From: an uncultured Acetatifactor sp.
GTDB lineage: Bacteria; Bacillota; Clostridia; Lachnospirales; Lachnospiraceae
DNA: 64,000 bases
Assembly: GCA_910577665.1 (NCBI GenBank)
Contig: CAJTOJ010000002.1
Coordinates: forward strand, 79,948 to 143,947
Direction: 5' to 3'
Position 1 is the first letter of the stretch. The number at the start of each line of letters is the position of its first letter. The translations under genes and the position numbers were made by a program. Of this stretch, positions 34,018 through 42,137 are shown piece after piece. The notes under the pieces were generated by a model, which saw only the letters and a list, made by a program, of their open reading frames with translations, ran no database searches and was not told the origin of the DNA.

Positions 34018-35165
34018 AAGACCCCGAATATGGCCATGAAGGTGCCGGCTGCCACTGCCGTGCCGATAACACCTGCCACATTAGGTCCCATGGCATGCAT
34101 CAGCAGGAAATTGGTTGGATCAGCCTCTGCACCCACCTTCTGGGACACACGTGCTGCCATAGGCACAGCAGATACACCTGCGGAGCCGATCAGCGGATTT
34201 ACCTTACCCTTGGTGAGTACACACATCAGCTTGCCAAAGAGCACGCCTGCCGCAGTACCGAACATGAAAGCAACCAGACCCAGGGCCACGATCTTCAAAG
34301 TATCCAGGTTCAAGAAAGCCTCTGCACTGGTGGTAGCACCTACGGAAGTACCCAGCAGGATAACCACAATGTACATCATGGCATTGGATGCAGTCTCTGT
34401 GAGCTGTCTCACCACACCGGACTCCCTGAACAGATTCCCCAGCATCAGCATACCAACCAGGGGAGCGGTGGTAGGCAGAATGAGACATACCACAATGGTC
34501 ACGATAATAGGGAACAGGATCTTCTCCAGCTTGGAAACCGGGCGGAGCTGTCCCATCTTGATCTTCCTCTCCTTCTCGGTGGTAAAGAGCTTCATAATGG
34601 GCGGCTGGATAATGGGCACCAGAGACATGTAAGAGTATGCTGCCACTGCAATGGGCCCCAGGATAGCCGTCTGTCCCAGCTTACCTGCCAGGAAAATGGA
34701 GGTAGGGCCGTCAGCACCGCCAATGATGGAAATAGCTGCTGCTGCCATATCATTGAATCCCAGGAAAATAGCTCCGAAATACGCAGCGAAAATACCGAAC
34801 TGCGCTGCTGCTCCCAGCAGGAAACTCTTGGGATTCGCAATCAAAGGACCGAAGTCCGTCATGGCACCCACCCCCATGAAGATCAGGGACGGCAGGATTG
34901 CCAGTTCATCCAGCTTATAAAAGTAGTACAGCAGGCCGCCTGCACCATTGGCAGCGTCCTCTGCGTGGAGCATGATGTCGGGATAGATATTCACCAACAG
35001 CATGCCGAAGGCTATCGGAACCAGGAGCAAAGGTTCAAACTCATGACGGATAGCCAGATATAAGAAAAAGCACGCAACTGCGATCATCAGATAATTTCCC
35101 CAGGTCAGATTGAAGAAAGCAGTCTGATGAAGCAGGTTGTTCAGCGTAGAAGCTACATATGCCAT
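34014..35165 (-). CDS. Sodium-translocating decarboxylase beta subunit
   Basis: The membrane subunit of the OadB/GcdB/MmdB family that couples decarboxylation of carboxybiotin to Na+ export. The 383-residue protein has nine or more hydrophobic segments and the family signatures FMGVGAMTDFGPLI, IIGGADGPTSIF with the Na+-site Asp, and GSAGVSAVPMAARVSQ. The start has GGAGGG nine bases upstream, and a perfect hairpin stands just before that site (35179-35196). It follows the biotin carrier gene. Which acid is decarboxylated cannot be told from this subunit. Confidence 0.95.
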   Translation of the reverse strand: MAYVASTLNNLLHQTAFFNLTWGNYLMIAVACFFLYLAIRHEFEPLLLVPIAFGMLLVNIYPDIMLHAEDAANGAGGLLYYFYKLDELAILPSLIFMGVGAMTDFGPLIANPKSFLLGAAAQFGIFAAYFGAIFLGFNDMAAAAISIIGGADGPTSIFLAGKLGQTAILGPIAVAAYSYMSLVPIIQPPIMKLFTTEKERKIKMGQLRPVSKLEKILFPIIVTIVVCLILPTTAPLVGMLMLGNLFRESGVVRQLTETASNAMMYIVVILLGTSVGATTSAEAFLNLDTLKIVALGLVAFMFGTAAGVLFGKLMCVLTKGKVNPLIGSAGVSAVPMAARVSQKVGAEADPTNFLLMHAMGPNVAGVIGTAVAAGTFMAIFGVF

Positions 35166-35178
35166 TAGTATACCCTCC

Positions 35179-35196
35179 TGCCCGCTTCAGCGGGCA
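35179..35196 (-). promoter_or_regulatory. Hairpin directly before the beta-subunit ribosome site
   Basis: TGCCCGC (35179-35185) and GCGGGCA (35190-35196) make a perfect seven-pair stem with a four-base loop, right next to the GGAGGG ribosome site. It may mark processing or set translation relative to the biotin carrier. No T-run, so it is not a terminator. Confidence 0.5.
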
Positions 35197-35270
35197 TCTA
35201 ATTCATATTTGCATGGAACATTCTGATCTTGGCCTAATTGTCTGTATCCTGCGCAATCTCAGACAGCCCC

Positions 35271-35645
35271 TTAATTCATGGTGGCCAGCAGGGCGCCTGC
35301 CTCCACGGCATCCCCTACAGACACATCTATGCTTGCCACAGTGCCATCCTTAGGTGCCACAACAGGAATCTCCATCTTCATGGCCTCCAGGATCACAACG
35401 GCATCACCAGTCTTTACCGCCTGGCCTACGCTGGCTTCCACTTTAAACACTTTGCCTGCTGCTCCTGCCTCGATCTTCACGCTGCCTGCTGCTCCTGCCG
35501 CCTTGGGAGCTGCTGCCGGTGCCGCCTTGGGAGCTGCCTTCGGGGCTGCGGGAGCTTTCGCTGCCACAGGTGCGCCAGAAGAAGCACCCTCTTCCACTAC
35601 CACATCATATACATTGCCATTAACTGTAATGGTATAATTCTTCAT
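35271..35645 (-). CDS. Biotin carrier protein of the sodium-pump decarboxylase
   Basis: A 124-residue biotin carboxyl carrier: a short N-terminal strand region, an Ala/Pro/Lys-rich flexible linker (about residues 28-55), and a C-terminal biotinyl domain with the EAMKM motif, whose Lys takes biotin. It shuttles CO2 between the carboxyltransferases and the membrane subunit. It stands between the OadG-like and beta-subunit genes, as in other Na+-pump decarboxylase operons. Confidence 0.95.
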   Translation of the reverse strand: MKNYTITVNGNVYDVVVEEGASSGAPVAAKAPAAPKAAPKAAPAAAPKAAGAAGSVKIEAGAAGKVFKVEASVGQAVKTGDAVVILEAMKMEIPVVAPKDGTVASIDVSVGDAVEAGALLATMN

Positions 35646-35757
35646 TTTTATTTCCTCCTAATATTTGAATTCCTTGATAAAGATTTCTGTTACACCGGGA
35701 CACTCCTCCCTGTCCGGGTTTATGTCCCACAGGAACATGGGAAAAGTGGTTCACTGT

Positions 35758-36561
35758 TTACCGTCTTCTGATAGAGCGCACCACGAATCCGTCTGTGGAT
35801 CCGGTACCTTCATATGCTGCCACTGCGGCGGCAATCACAGCTACCAGTTCACAGTCATCCGTGCCCTCTCCTTCTTCCTGGTCAATGATCTGTGCCACCA
35901 CATTGTCAATTGCTTTCTCTGTGCCTTCCCCGGCTGTCCTGGCTGCCTTTTTGGCGGCCTGGCTTGCCTGGATCTTAGGGATCACCCCGAAGCAGGAGAT
36001 AATGAGACTGATCAGGATCAGTACCACGAACACCGTACCCATGCCGATCAGTGTATTCAAGCCTGCCTTTCCCATCAGTTCTCCCATGGAGGAAATCGGA
36101 TTCAAGGCTGCCGATTCCATCCGCATAAACATATCATTGGACAGAATGATCTCAGCTGTGGCACTTTTCAGTTCCCCTGTGATCTCCACATCCACGATGA
36201 TCTGCTTACCGTCAATCCTTACGGTAACATCCTGCATATCCTGGATGGCCGTAACATTTCCGATTTCTTCGCAGGCAGAGCGGAAGGATTCCAGCGCCGC
36301 GGTGAACGCATATCCGTCCACATTGATTCCCTGCTGGTCACCGATCACATACTCGATCTCTTCCATGGTATACCCATCAATCAGCCTGGCACTTTCCTCA
36401 TCCATGCTATCCAGCAACATGGGCACGATTCCCTTCGCAGCAAGCTGCCGGGCATAATCTACCTTCTGCTGCTCATATTCTGTCAGGGTCGCTTCCTCTC
36501 CGCAGGCGGTCAGTCCGAAGATACAGGCAATCATACATACCATAGTCCATAATTTCTTCAT
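35758..36561 (-). CDS. OadG-like gamma subunit fused to a lipoprotein domain
   Basis: Counting from ATG 36561, the protein has a lipoprotein signal with lipobox GLTAC, an extracytoplasmic domain of about 130 residues that I do not recognise, then one membrane segment beginning LIGMGTVFVVLILISL as in OadG/MmdD gamma subunits. The C-terminal cytosolic part ends ELVAVIAAAVAAYEGT and a basic tail, also typical of gamma subunits. Normal gamma subunits are about 80-130 residues; this is 267. The gamma subunit anchors the carboxyltransferase to the beta subunit. Stop and start fit between mmdA-like and biotin carrier genes. Confidence 0.82.
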   Translation of the reverse strand: MKKLWTMVCMIACIFGLTACGEEATLTEYEQQKVDYARQLAAKGIVPMLLDSMDEESARLIDGYTMEEIEYVIGDQQGINVDGYAFTAALESFRSACEEIGNVTAIQDMQDVTVRIDGKQIIVDVEITGELKSATAEIILSNDMFMRMESAALNPISSMGELMGKAGLNTLIGMGTVFVVLILISLIISCFGVIPKIQASQAAKKAARTAGEGTEKAIDNVVAQIIDQEEGEGTDDCELVAVIAAAVAAYEGTGSTDGFVVRSIRRR

Positions 36562-36578
36562 CTCAACAATCACCCTTT

Positions 36579-38009
36579 CTATACTGTTCCGTGCTTTTTC
36601 ACGGGACGGTCCTCGCTCTTGGTAAAGAGCATCTCAAAAGCGCTGATGACGTATTTCCTGGTGTCAGCCGCCTCCACGATCCTGTCCACATATCCTCTCC
36701 TGGCAGCACTGCCTGCACTCACCTGTAGTGCATCGTACTGGGCTGCCTTCTCATTTATCACATCTGCACCCTGTCCTTCATACAAGATCTTAGCTGCCAG
36801 TCTCCCTTCCATGGTCCCGATCTGGGCCTTTGGCCATGCAAACACCAGATCCGCACCAATTGCCTTGGAATTCATGGCAATTCCTGCGGTTCCCATAGCA
36901 CTGCCAAGCACCACGTTCACCTTGGGCACCGTTGCATTTGCAAAGGCGTATGTAAGCCTTGCAGCAGCTTTTGCGATTCCTTTTTCGGAATACAGGGTAG
37001 CCTTGTAGCCTTTCACATTGGTCAGGGTAAGCACAGGAATATCAAATGCATCACAGAAATTCACAAAATCTGCTGCCTTGTCACAGCCCTGGCTGGTCAG
37101 CACCGCATCCAGCTTTTCCACAACCTTGCCTTCCTCATCACAGATCTCACAGCGGTTGGCAATGGCACCTACTGTCACGCCATCCAGCTTCAGGAAGCCT
37201 ACCACCATATCCCTGGCATAGCCTGCCTTCACCTCGAAGAAATCATTGTTGTCCGCCAGGATGGACAGGGCAATGGAGGTATCCCCCACACAGCCTTCGA
37301 TTTCAGGATTCACACGGTTCAAGTCATCCTGGCAGTCCACAACATCACTGCCTTCATTGTTGTTGGAGGGCAGATATCCCACCAGCTCACGGATTTTACC
37401 CAGAAGGGTCATCTCATCGGCCACTACATCCACGATGCCGCTCTCTTCCGACTGGAATGTGGCAGAAGCAGAATCGCACTTTGTCACCACGTTGCCGTCC
37501 AGGGCATTGGGTGCATTCACAAACAGTCTGGCATTCTTTTCTTCCATAAAAGTAAAATCTGTCAAGGTGGGGAACAGGGCCAGTCCACCTCCGCAGGTAC
37601 CCAGAACTGCTGTGATCTGGGGGATTACTCCTGAAGCAGCTGCCTGCTTCCCATAAATGGATCCAAATGCCTGTAGTGCATCGGTGGCTTCCTGCAGCCG
37701 CAACCCTGCGGAATCTACCAGCCCCACCACAGGAGCCCCTGTCTTCATGGCCAGGTCATACAATGCTGTAATCTTCTTCGCATGCATTTCACCTACGGTA
37801 CCATTCAGCACGGATGCATCCTGGCTGTAGACATACACAGGCTTTCCACTGATTACCCCGTAGCCGGTCACACAGCCATCCGAAGGAGTTTCATCTGGTT
37901 TCATATTGAAGTCTGTGGCCCTGGCTGTCACAAGGGCGCCGATTTCAACGAAACTGTTGTCATCGAGTAAAGCTGCAATTCTTTGAATCGCTTTTGAAGT
38001 AGTACTCAT
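36579..38009 (-). CDS. Acyl-CoA carboxyltransferase, MmdA/12S type
   Basis: A 476-residue crotonase-fold carboxyltransferase with two halves, using an acyl-CoA substrate such as methylmalonyl-CoA. Features are VGLVDSAGLRLQEA, GTCGGGLALFP (first oxyanion region), NNDFFEVKAGYARDMVVGF, and in the second half GSAMGTAGIAMNSKAIGAD and WPKAQIGTMEG. ATG 38009 is preceded by GGAGG; an upstream ATG in frame lacks a site. It is the first gene of the cluster. The substrate might be methylmalonyl-CoA, glutaconyl-CoA or malonyl-CoA; methylmalonyl is my favourite because an OadA-like partner is present. Confidence 0.9.
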   Translation of the reverse strand: MSTTSKAIQRIAALLDDNSFVEIGALVTARATDFNMKPDETPSDGCVTGYGVISGKPVYVYSQDASVLNGTVGEMHAKKITALYDLAMKTGAPVVGLVDSAGLRLQEATDALQAFGSIYGKQAAASGVIPQITAVLGTCGGGLALFPTLTDFTFMEEKNARLFVNAPNALDGNVVTKCDSASATFQSEESGIVDVVADEMTLLGKIRELVGYLPSNNNEGSDVVDCQDDLNRVNPEIEGCVGDTSIALSILADNNDFFEVKAGYARDMVVGFLKLDGVTVGAIANRCEICDEEGKVVEKLDAVLTSQGCDKAADFVNFCDAFDIPVLTLTNVKGYKATLYSEKGIAKAAARLTYAFANATVPKVNVVLGSAMGTAGIAMNSKAIGADLVFAWPKAQIGTMEGRLAAKILYEGQGADVINEKAAQYDALQVSAGSAARRGYVDRIVEAADTRKYVISAFEMLFTKSEDRPVKKHGTV

Positions 38010-38117
38010 GCTTCTTCGTCCTCCATTTATGATAAAATAAATAATAACACTTTTATGGGAAGCCTGAATGCAAATGTCCAAAAGCCCCCATGGTTAATGT
38101 CTGTTGTAGTATACCAC

Positions 38118-38155
38118 AAAAAAAGCAACTCGCATAGGACGAATTGCATTTTTTT
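38118..38155. terminator. Terminator behind the first D,D-carboxypeptidase gene
   Basis: GCAACTCG (38125-38132) and CGAATTGC (38140-38147) form a stem with one mismatch. T7 follows on both strands, so it may act both ways; on the minus strand it ends the D,D-carboxypeptidase gene. Confidence 0.7.
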
Positions 38156-38186
38156 GATGTTTTTTTCTTTTTCATTTCATTTACTT

Positions 38187-39698
38187 TTATCCATTCTGCC
38201 GGGGAACCGGACGTCCTGGCAGAAGATATCTGGCAAGCACCTGCTGTAAGCACCAGAATATGTCAATCTCCTCCACGGCAGATACCGTCACGATACGCTC
38301 CTGCTTATAGACCTGGCCATCCACCAGATAGGTAATGACCCCCACCTCCATTCCCTGGGACACCGGCGCATCCAGCAGGCTTCTGACACTATATTCCACC
38401 ACCACCTGTTCGTCCTCCCGCATCAGCAGGCCATCACGGTCTGCCGCCTCTGCACGATCCTGGTCCCCGGACAGCTGTCCGGTCATCTGCCCATCCGGCC
38501 CTTCTGCCTCATCTTCCGTTTTTGTCCTTCCTGCAATCTCCACATCCACATATGCTGTCTCCCCCAGCTTTCCAGTCTGTCCCCCCAGCACCAGCACGGG
38601 TTTGAGCCTCTTCGGGTCGAAGGCAATGCCCTCCTGGGAAAAGCTCCTGTAGTGAAAATGATCAATGCCATACTGCATCAATTCCCGGGTATCACTCCAT
38701 TTATAAGTCTTATGGCTGGGCCAGCCACAGGCCAACAGTGCCACCACGAAAGTCCGCCCCTCCCGCACCAGGCTTCCCACGTAGCAGTAACCTGCCTTGT
38801 TGGTAAAGCCCGTTTTCCCGGAAAGCGCCCCTTCCATCATATGCAGGAAAGCATTGTGATTGTAGCAGACGTATTCCCTTCCATTGGCATAAAAGCTGTG
38901 CTGCTCTGTTCTGGTAATCTCCAGAAACATTTCCTTCTTTTCGGATTCTTTGATACAGTAGGCCATGATCCTGGCCAGTTCCGTTGCGGTGGTACAATGC
39001 TCCTTCTGGATCAGGCTGCCATCGCTTAAGGTAAATTCCTGGGTGGCATCCAGACCATTGGGAGTGATGAACCAAGTATTGACACATCCCAGTTCCCTGG
39101 CCTTCTCATTCATCAGTTGCGCGAAAGCCGCCACTGCCTGCCCGCTCTCCTCGCTGGTGTATTCGCTGACCGGTTTTCCCTTAAGCTCCTCTGACAGATA
39201 TCTGCTGCCCACATGCTCTGCCAGTGCCACTGCTGAGTCATTATGGGATTCCAGCATCAAGGAAAACAGCAGATCCCCCACCTTATACTGTTCCCCCTTT
39301 TTCAGGTTCAGTTTTACCTTGGGCATACTGGCGGCATAGGCAGACACCGTGAGCACCTCCTCCAGATCCGCATTTTCCAGTATGATTATGCATGTCATGA
39401 TCTTGGTGGTGCTGGCCATTGCCATGGGTGTATCGGCATTTTTACCGTAGAGCACCCTGCCAGAATCCGCATCCATCAGCACTGCCGCCCCTGCATAAAG
39501 GGAGATATTCTCCGCCGGATCTCCCCCGTTTCCCTCCACATTGCCCGTACTGGCTGTCCCTGCCACCATGGTTTCTTCTGGCAGAAGCCCCGATGCCTGG
39601 GACTGCAGCGCCTGCGCCGGTCCCATTGTCCACAGTCCCACAGCCGCCATCAGGAAAAGGACACAGAAAAAGCCTTCCATCTTATTATTCATCCGCAT
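38187..39698 (-). CDS. D-alanyl-D-alanine carboxypeptidase, first paralog
   Basis: A penicillin-binding protein of family S11 (DacF/PBP5 type) trimming D-Ala from peptidoglycan stems outside the membrane. The 503-residue protein has a signal segment (about 8-30), then STTK (Ser96, Lys99), SHN and SGKTG, the three active-site motifs. The C-terminal region past residue 370 is long, with an acidic insertion. A second paralog lies at 42138-43298, so the pair brackets scpAB and the metallophosphoesterase. Confidence 0.94.
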   Translation of the reverse strand: MRMNNKMEGFFCVLFLMAAVGLWTMGPAQALQSQASGLLPEETMVAGTASTGNVEGNGGDPAENISLYAGAAVLMDADSGRVLYGKNADTPMAMASTTKIMTCIIILENADLEEVLTVSAYAASMPKVKLNLKKGEQYKVGDLLFSLMLESHNDSAVALAEHVGSRYLSEELKGKPVSEYTSEESGQAVAAFAQLMNEKARELGCVNTWFITPNGLDATQEFTLSDGSLIQKEHCTTATELARIMAYCIKESEKKEMFLEITRTEQHSFYANGREYVCYNHNAFLHMMEGALSGKTGFTNKAGYCYVGSLVREGRTFVVALLACGWPSHKTYKWSDTRELMQYGIDHFHYRSFSQEGIAFDPKRLKPVLVLGGQTGKLGETAYVDVEIAGRTKTEDEAEGPDGQMTGQLSGDQDRAEAADRDGLLMREDEQVVVEYSVRSLLDAPVSQGMEVGVITYLVDGQVYKQERIVTVSAVEEIDIFWCLQQVLARYLLPGRPVPRQNG

Positions 39699-39758
39699 GT
39701 TCCAACTCCCGGATCAGCGTTTTTAATAATATATGAAGGCTCTTCCTTTTTATGTGTT

Positions 39759-40328
39759 TCAGATGTCAAGCTGTAACTGCACTTCTGCCTCCGCCTGTTG
39801 TTTGAACTCTTCCAGCTGGACAGGGCCAAGCTTTGGCAGCTCTTCCAGGCTCCCTACACCGAAGCATCTCAAGAACTGTTCTGTGGTGCCGAACAGCAGG
39901 GGTCTGCCCGGCGCATCCAGTCTCCCCAGCTCTGTCACAAGATCATATTCCAGCAGTTTGTTGATGGCATGGTCACAGCTCACACCTCTGATGCGCTCTA
40001 TCTCGATCCTGGTGACCGGCTGCTTGTAGGCGATGATGGAAAGGGTCTCCAAAACCGTATCTGTCAATGTCATTTTCCTGGGTGCCCTGGCAATCTTGAT
40101 CAGATATTCATACATCTCTGACTTGGTACAAAGCTGTACGGCATTATCAAACTGTGTCAGGGAAATTCCCCGGTTTTCCCTGGCATACCGCTCCTCCATG
40201 TCCTTCAGGATCTTCCTGGTGGTCTTCACATCTTCCTCTATCACATCCGCAAGCCTGCTAATCTCCACAGACTCTCCCATGGTAAACAGCACTGCCTCAA
40301 TGACCGCTTCCGCCCTGGTCTGGTCCAC
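39759..40328 (-). CDS. scpB: Segregation and condensation protein B
   Basis: ScpB, with ScpA and Smc, forms the bacterial condensin that organises the chromosome. The 189-residue protein has the two winged-helix units: EAVLFTMGESVEISRLADVI near the start and LETLSIIAYKQPVTRIEIERIRG. Start is GTG 40328 with AGGAGG nine bases upstream; it follows scpA by 11 bp. Length is normal. Confidence 0.96.
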   Translation of the reverse strand: MDQTRAEAVIEAVLFTMGESVEISRLADVIEEDVKTTRKILKDMEERYARENRGISLTQFDNAVQLCTKSEMYEYLIKIARAPRKMTLTDTVLETLSIIAYKQPVTRIEIERIRGVSCDHAINKLLEYDLVTELGRLDAPGRPLLFGTTEQFLRCFGVGSLEELPKLGPVQLEEFKQQAEAEVQLQLDI

Positions 40329-40339
40329 TTCCTTACCTC

Positions 40340-41080
40340 CTAAAGTACGTCAATCATGATATCATCAAAAATGTGATCCTGGCTGATAGTGATCTTTCCC
40401 GTCTTCATCAGTTCCAGGATCACCAGGAAGGTGACAATGATCTCCATCCTGCTGTCCTGCTTCTCCAAAAGCTTCCGGAAACTAAAATGCCTGTGTTCCC
40501 TGGCATATGCCTCCACATACAGCATCCTGGCATCCATATCAATCTCATCCTTCTCAATGTTGCCATAGCGGCTGCGGATAGGATCTATCTTGTCCTCCTG
40601 CTTCTTCACAATGGATTTGAATATTTCATGGAGCCGGTTCAGGGTCATGTCCCCGATCAGCTCCCCGTAATCCACCGGCTGCCTGTAAGAGGCAACTTCT
40701 TCCGGAAGATTCTGCCTCCGGTACAGGTTCCTGGCCGCATCCACCTGCCTGTCCCGCAATTCCAGAGACATGAACTTGTACATCTTATATTCCAACAGCT
40801 TCTGCACCAGTTCCTGTCTGGGGTCTTCCTCCTCCCCCTCCTCGTTTACTTCCTTGGGCAACAGCATTCGGCATTTGATGTCGATAAGCGTGGCCGCCAT
40901 GACCAGAAACTCGCTCATCACATTCATGTCACTCTCTTCCATCTGCCTGATGTAATCCAGATACTGCTCTGTGATCTCCACAATGGGAATATCATAGATA
41001 TCTACCTTGTTCTTATCAATCAAATGTAGCAGAAGGTCCAGAGGGCCTTCAAACACTTCCAGTTTTACAGGTATGGCCAT
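40340..41080 (-). CDS. scpA: Segregation and condensation protein A
   Basis: ScpA is the kleisin of the Smc-ScpAB complex. The protein opens MAIPVKLEVFEGPLDLLLHL, the family signature, and continues with IDKNKVDIYDIPIVEITEQYLDYI in overlapping parts, then the C-terminal winged helix LVILELMKTGKITISQ. ATG 41080 has GGGGG seven bases upstream; about 246 residues. Coupled with scpB. Confidence 0.96.
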   Translation of the reverse strand: MAIPVKLEVFEGPLDLLLHLIDKNKVDIYDIPIVEITEQYLDYIRQMEESDMNVMSEFLVMAATLIDIKCRMLLPKEVNEEGEEEDPRQELVQKLLEYKMYKFMSLELRDRQVDAARNLYRRQNLPEEVASYRQPVDYGELIGDMTLNRLHEIFKSIVKKQEDKIDPIRSRYGNIEKDEIDMDARMLYVEAYAREHRHFSFRKLLEKQDSRMEIIVTFLVILELMKTGKITISQDHIFDDIMIDVL

Positions 41081-41194
41081 ACTTACACCCCCGTATGCGC
41101 TACAGCAGTACAAACAATCTGTGGCATCAGCTTTTTATTGTACAGGTTTTATACCTGTTTTTCAAGGAAGAACATATATTCACCCGTCTTCCTG

Positions 41195-42058
41195 CTACAA
41201 TCCTCCCTGTTCAAAATCCACTACCCACAGTTCTCCCGGGTTAAACAGGCGCACGGGTATGGTATGCATGCCCAGCCCCCTGCTCAGCACCATCAAGGAC
41301 TTCCCCTCCTTGAAAACCCCCCCGTCATACCTGGGAAACAGCCTGCATCCCGGGGATAGCACCCCTCTCCCGAAGAAGGGAACCCGGGCCACACCGCCGT
41401 GCACATGGCCGGACAGGACCAGATCCGCTCCCCAGGCAGCATATCTGGGGAAATAATCCGGATTGTGGGCCAGCAATACTGTATAACAGGTTTCCGATGG
41501 CTGTCCCAGCACTTCCTGCAGATATCCTGGATCCATATAGGGCACACGGAAGCGCTTGTAATAGACCTTGTCCATCTCCAGTCCATACACCACAATGCCA
41601 TATTCTGCAAGCATTACATGACTGTTGACAATTGGTTCTATCCCCATTTCGGAAAGCGCCTTCCCATATACCTGCCCCATGTCCCCGTAAATCTCCGGAT
41701 ATAGCTTCAGACGGTGTTCATGATTACCATTGCCGTAATAGATGGGATACTCTCTGGAAAGCTCCTGCAAAAACTGCAGCGCCGGTTCCAGGCCAGCCCC
41801 CGGTCTTGCTGTCAGGATATCCCCTGCAATCAGTACAAAGTCCGGCTTCTGCTCCCTAATGGCCGCCAGCAGCCGTTGGTTATGCTTCCCGTATGTTTTG
41901 TTGTGCAGGTCGGACAGCACTACGGCCCGTCCAGGTTTCCTGATCCTTCTGTCCGCAACCTTATACTTACGGATCACAAACCGATTGCTGTCATAGAGCA
42001 TGACCCAGACCAGGCAGGTCAGGGTCATGCAAAGAACTGCTATGATGATGTCCCACAT
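41195..42058 (-). CDS. Membrane-anchored metallophosphoesterase
   Basis: One N-terminal membrane segment, then a calcineurin-like phosphoesterase domain (YkuE/YaeI type): VVLSDLHNKTYG, IAGDILTA, YGNGNHEHR and GHVHGG give the metal ligands. Some relatives are UDP-2,3-diacylglucosamine-type or DNA-phosphoesterase enzymes, but in Gram-positives the substrate is unknown. The start is uncertain: an ATG at 42070 is also in frame. Both lie at the edge of the 80-bp leader repeat (42058-42137), which therefore forms its leader. Confidence 0.9.
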   Translation of the reverse strand: MWDIIIAVLCMTLTCLVWVMLYDSNRFVIRKYKVADRRIRKPGRAVVLSDLHNKTYGKHNQRLLAAIREQKPDFVLIAGDILTARPGAGLEPALQFLQELSREYPIYYGNGNHEHRLKLYPEIYGDMGQVYGKALSEMGIEPIVNSHVMLAEYGIVVYGLEMDKVYYKRFRVPYMDPGYLQEVLGQPSETCYTVLLAHNPDYFPRYAAWGADLVLSGHVHGGVARVPFFGRGVLSPGCRLFPRYDGGVFKEGKSLMVLSRGLGMHTIPVRLFNPGELWVVDFEQGGL

Positions 42059-42137
42059 TTTTATACCCATGCCTTTCCCACATGGGCCCTCCCATGTGGG
42101 AACAGGCCCAAATACATAGATTGAAAATCCAAATTCT
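42058..42137 (-). repeat. 80-bp leader repeat, copy 2
   Basis: The better preserved copy: CCCACATGGG (42078-42087) pairs perfectly with CCCATGTGGG (42091-42100). TACATAGATTG follows as in copy 1 (18577-18656). It fills the gap between the second D,D-carboxypeptidase gene's end and the metallophosphoesterase start. Confidence 0.78.
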
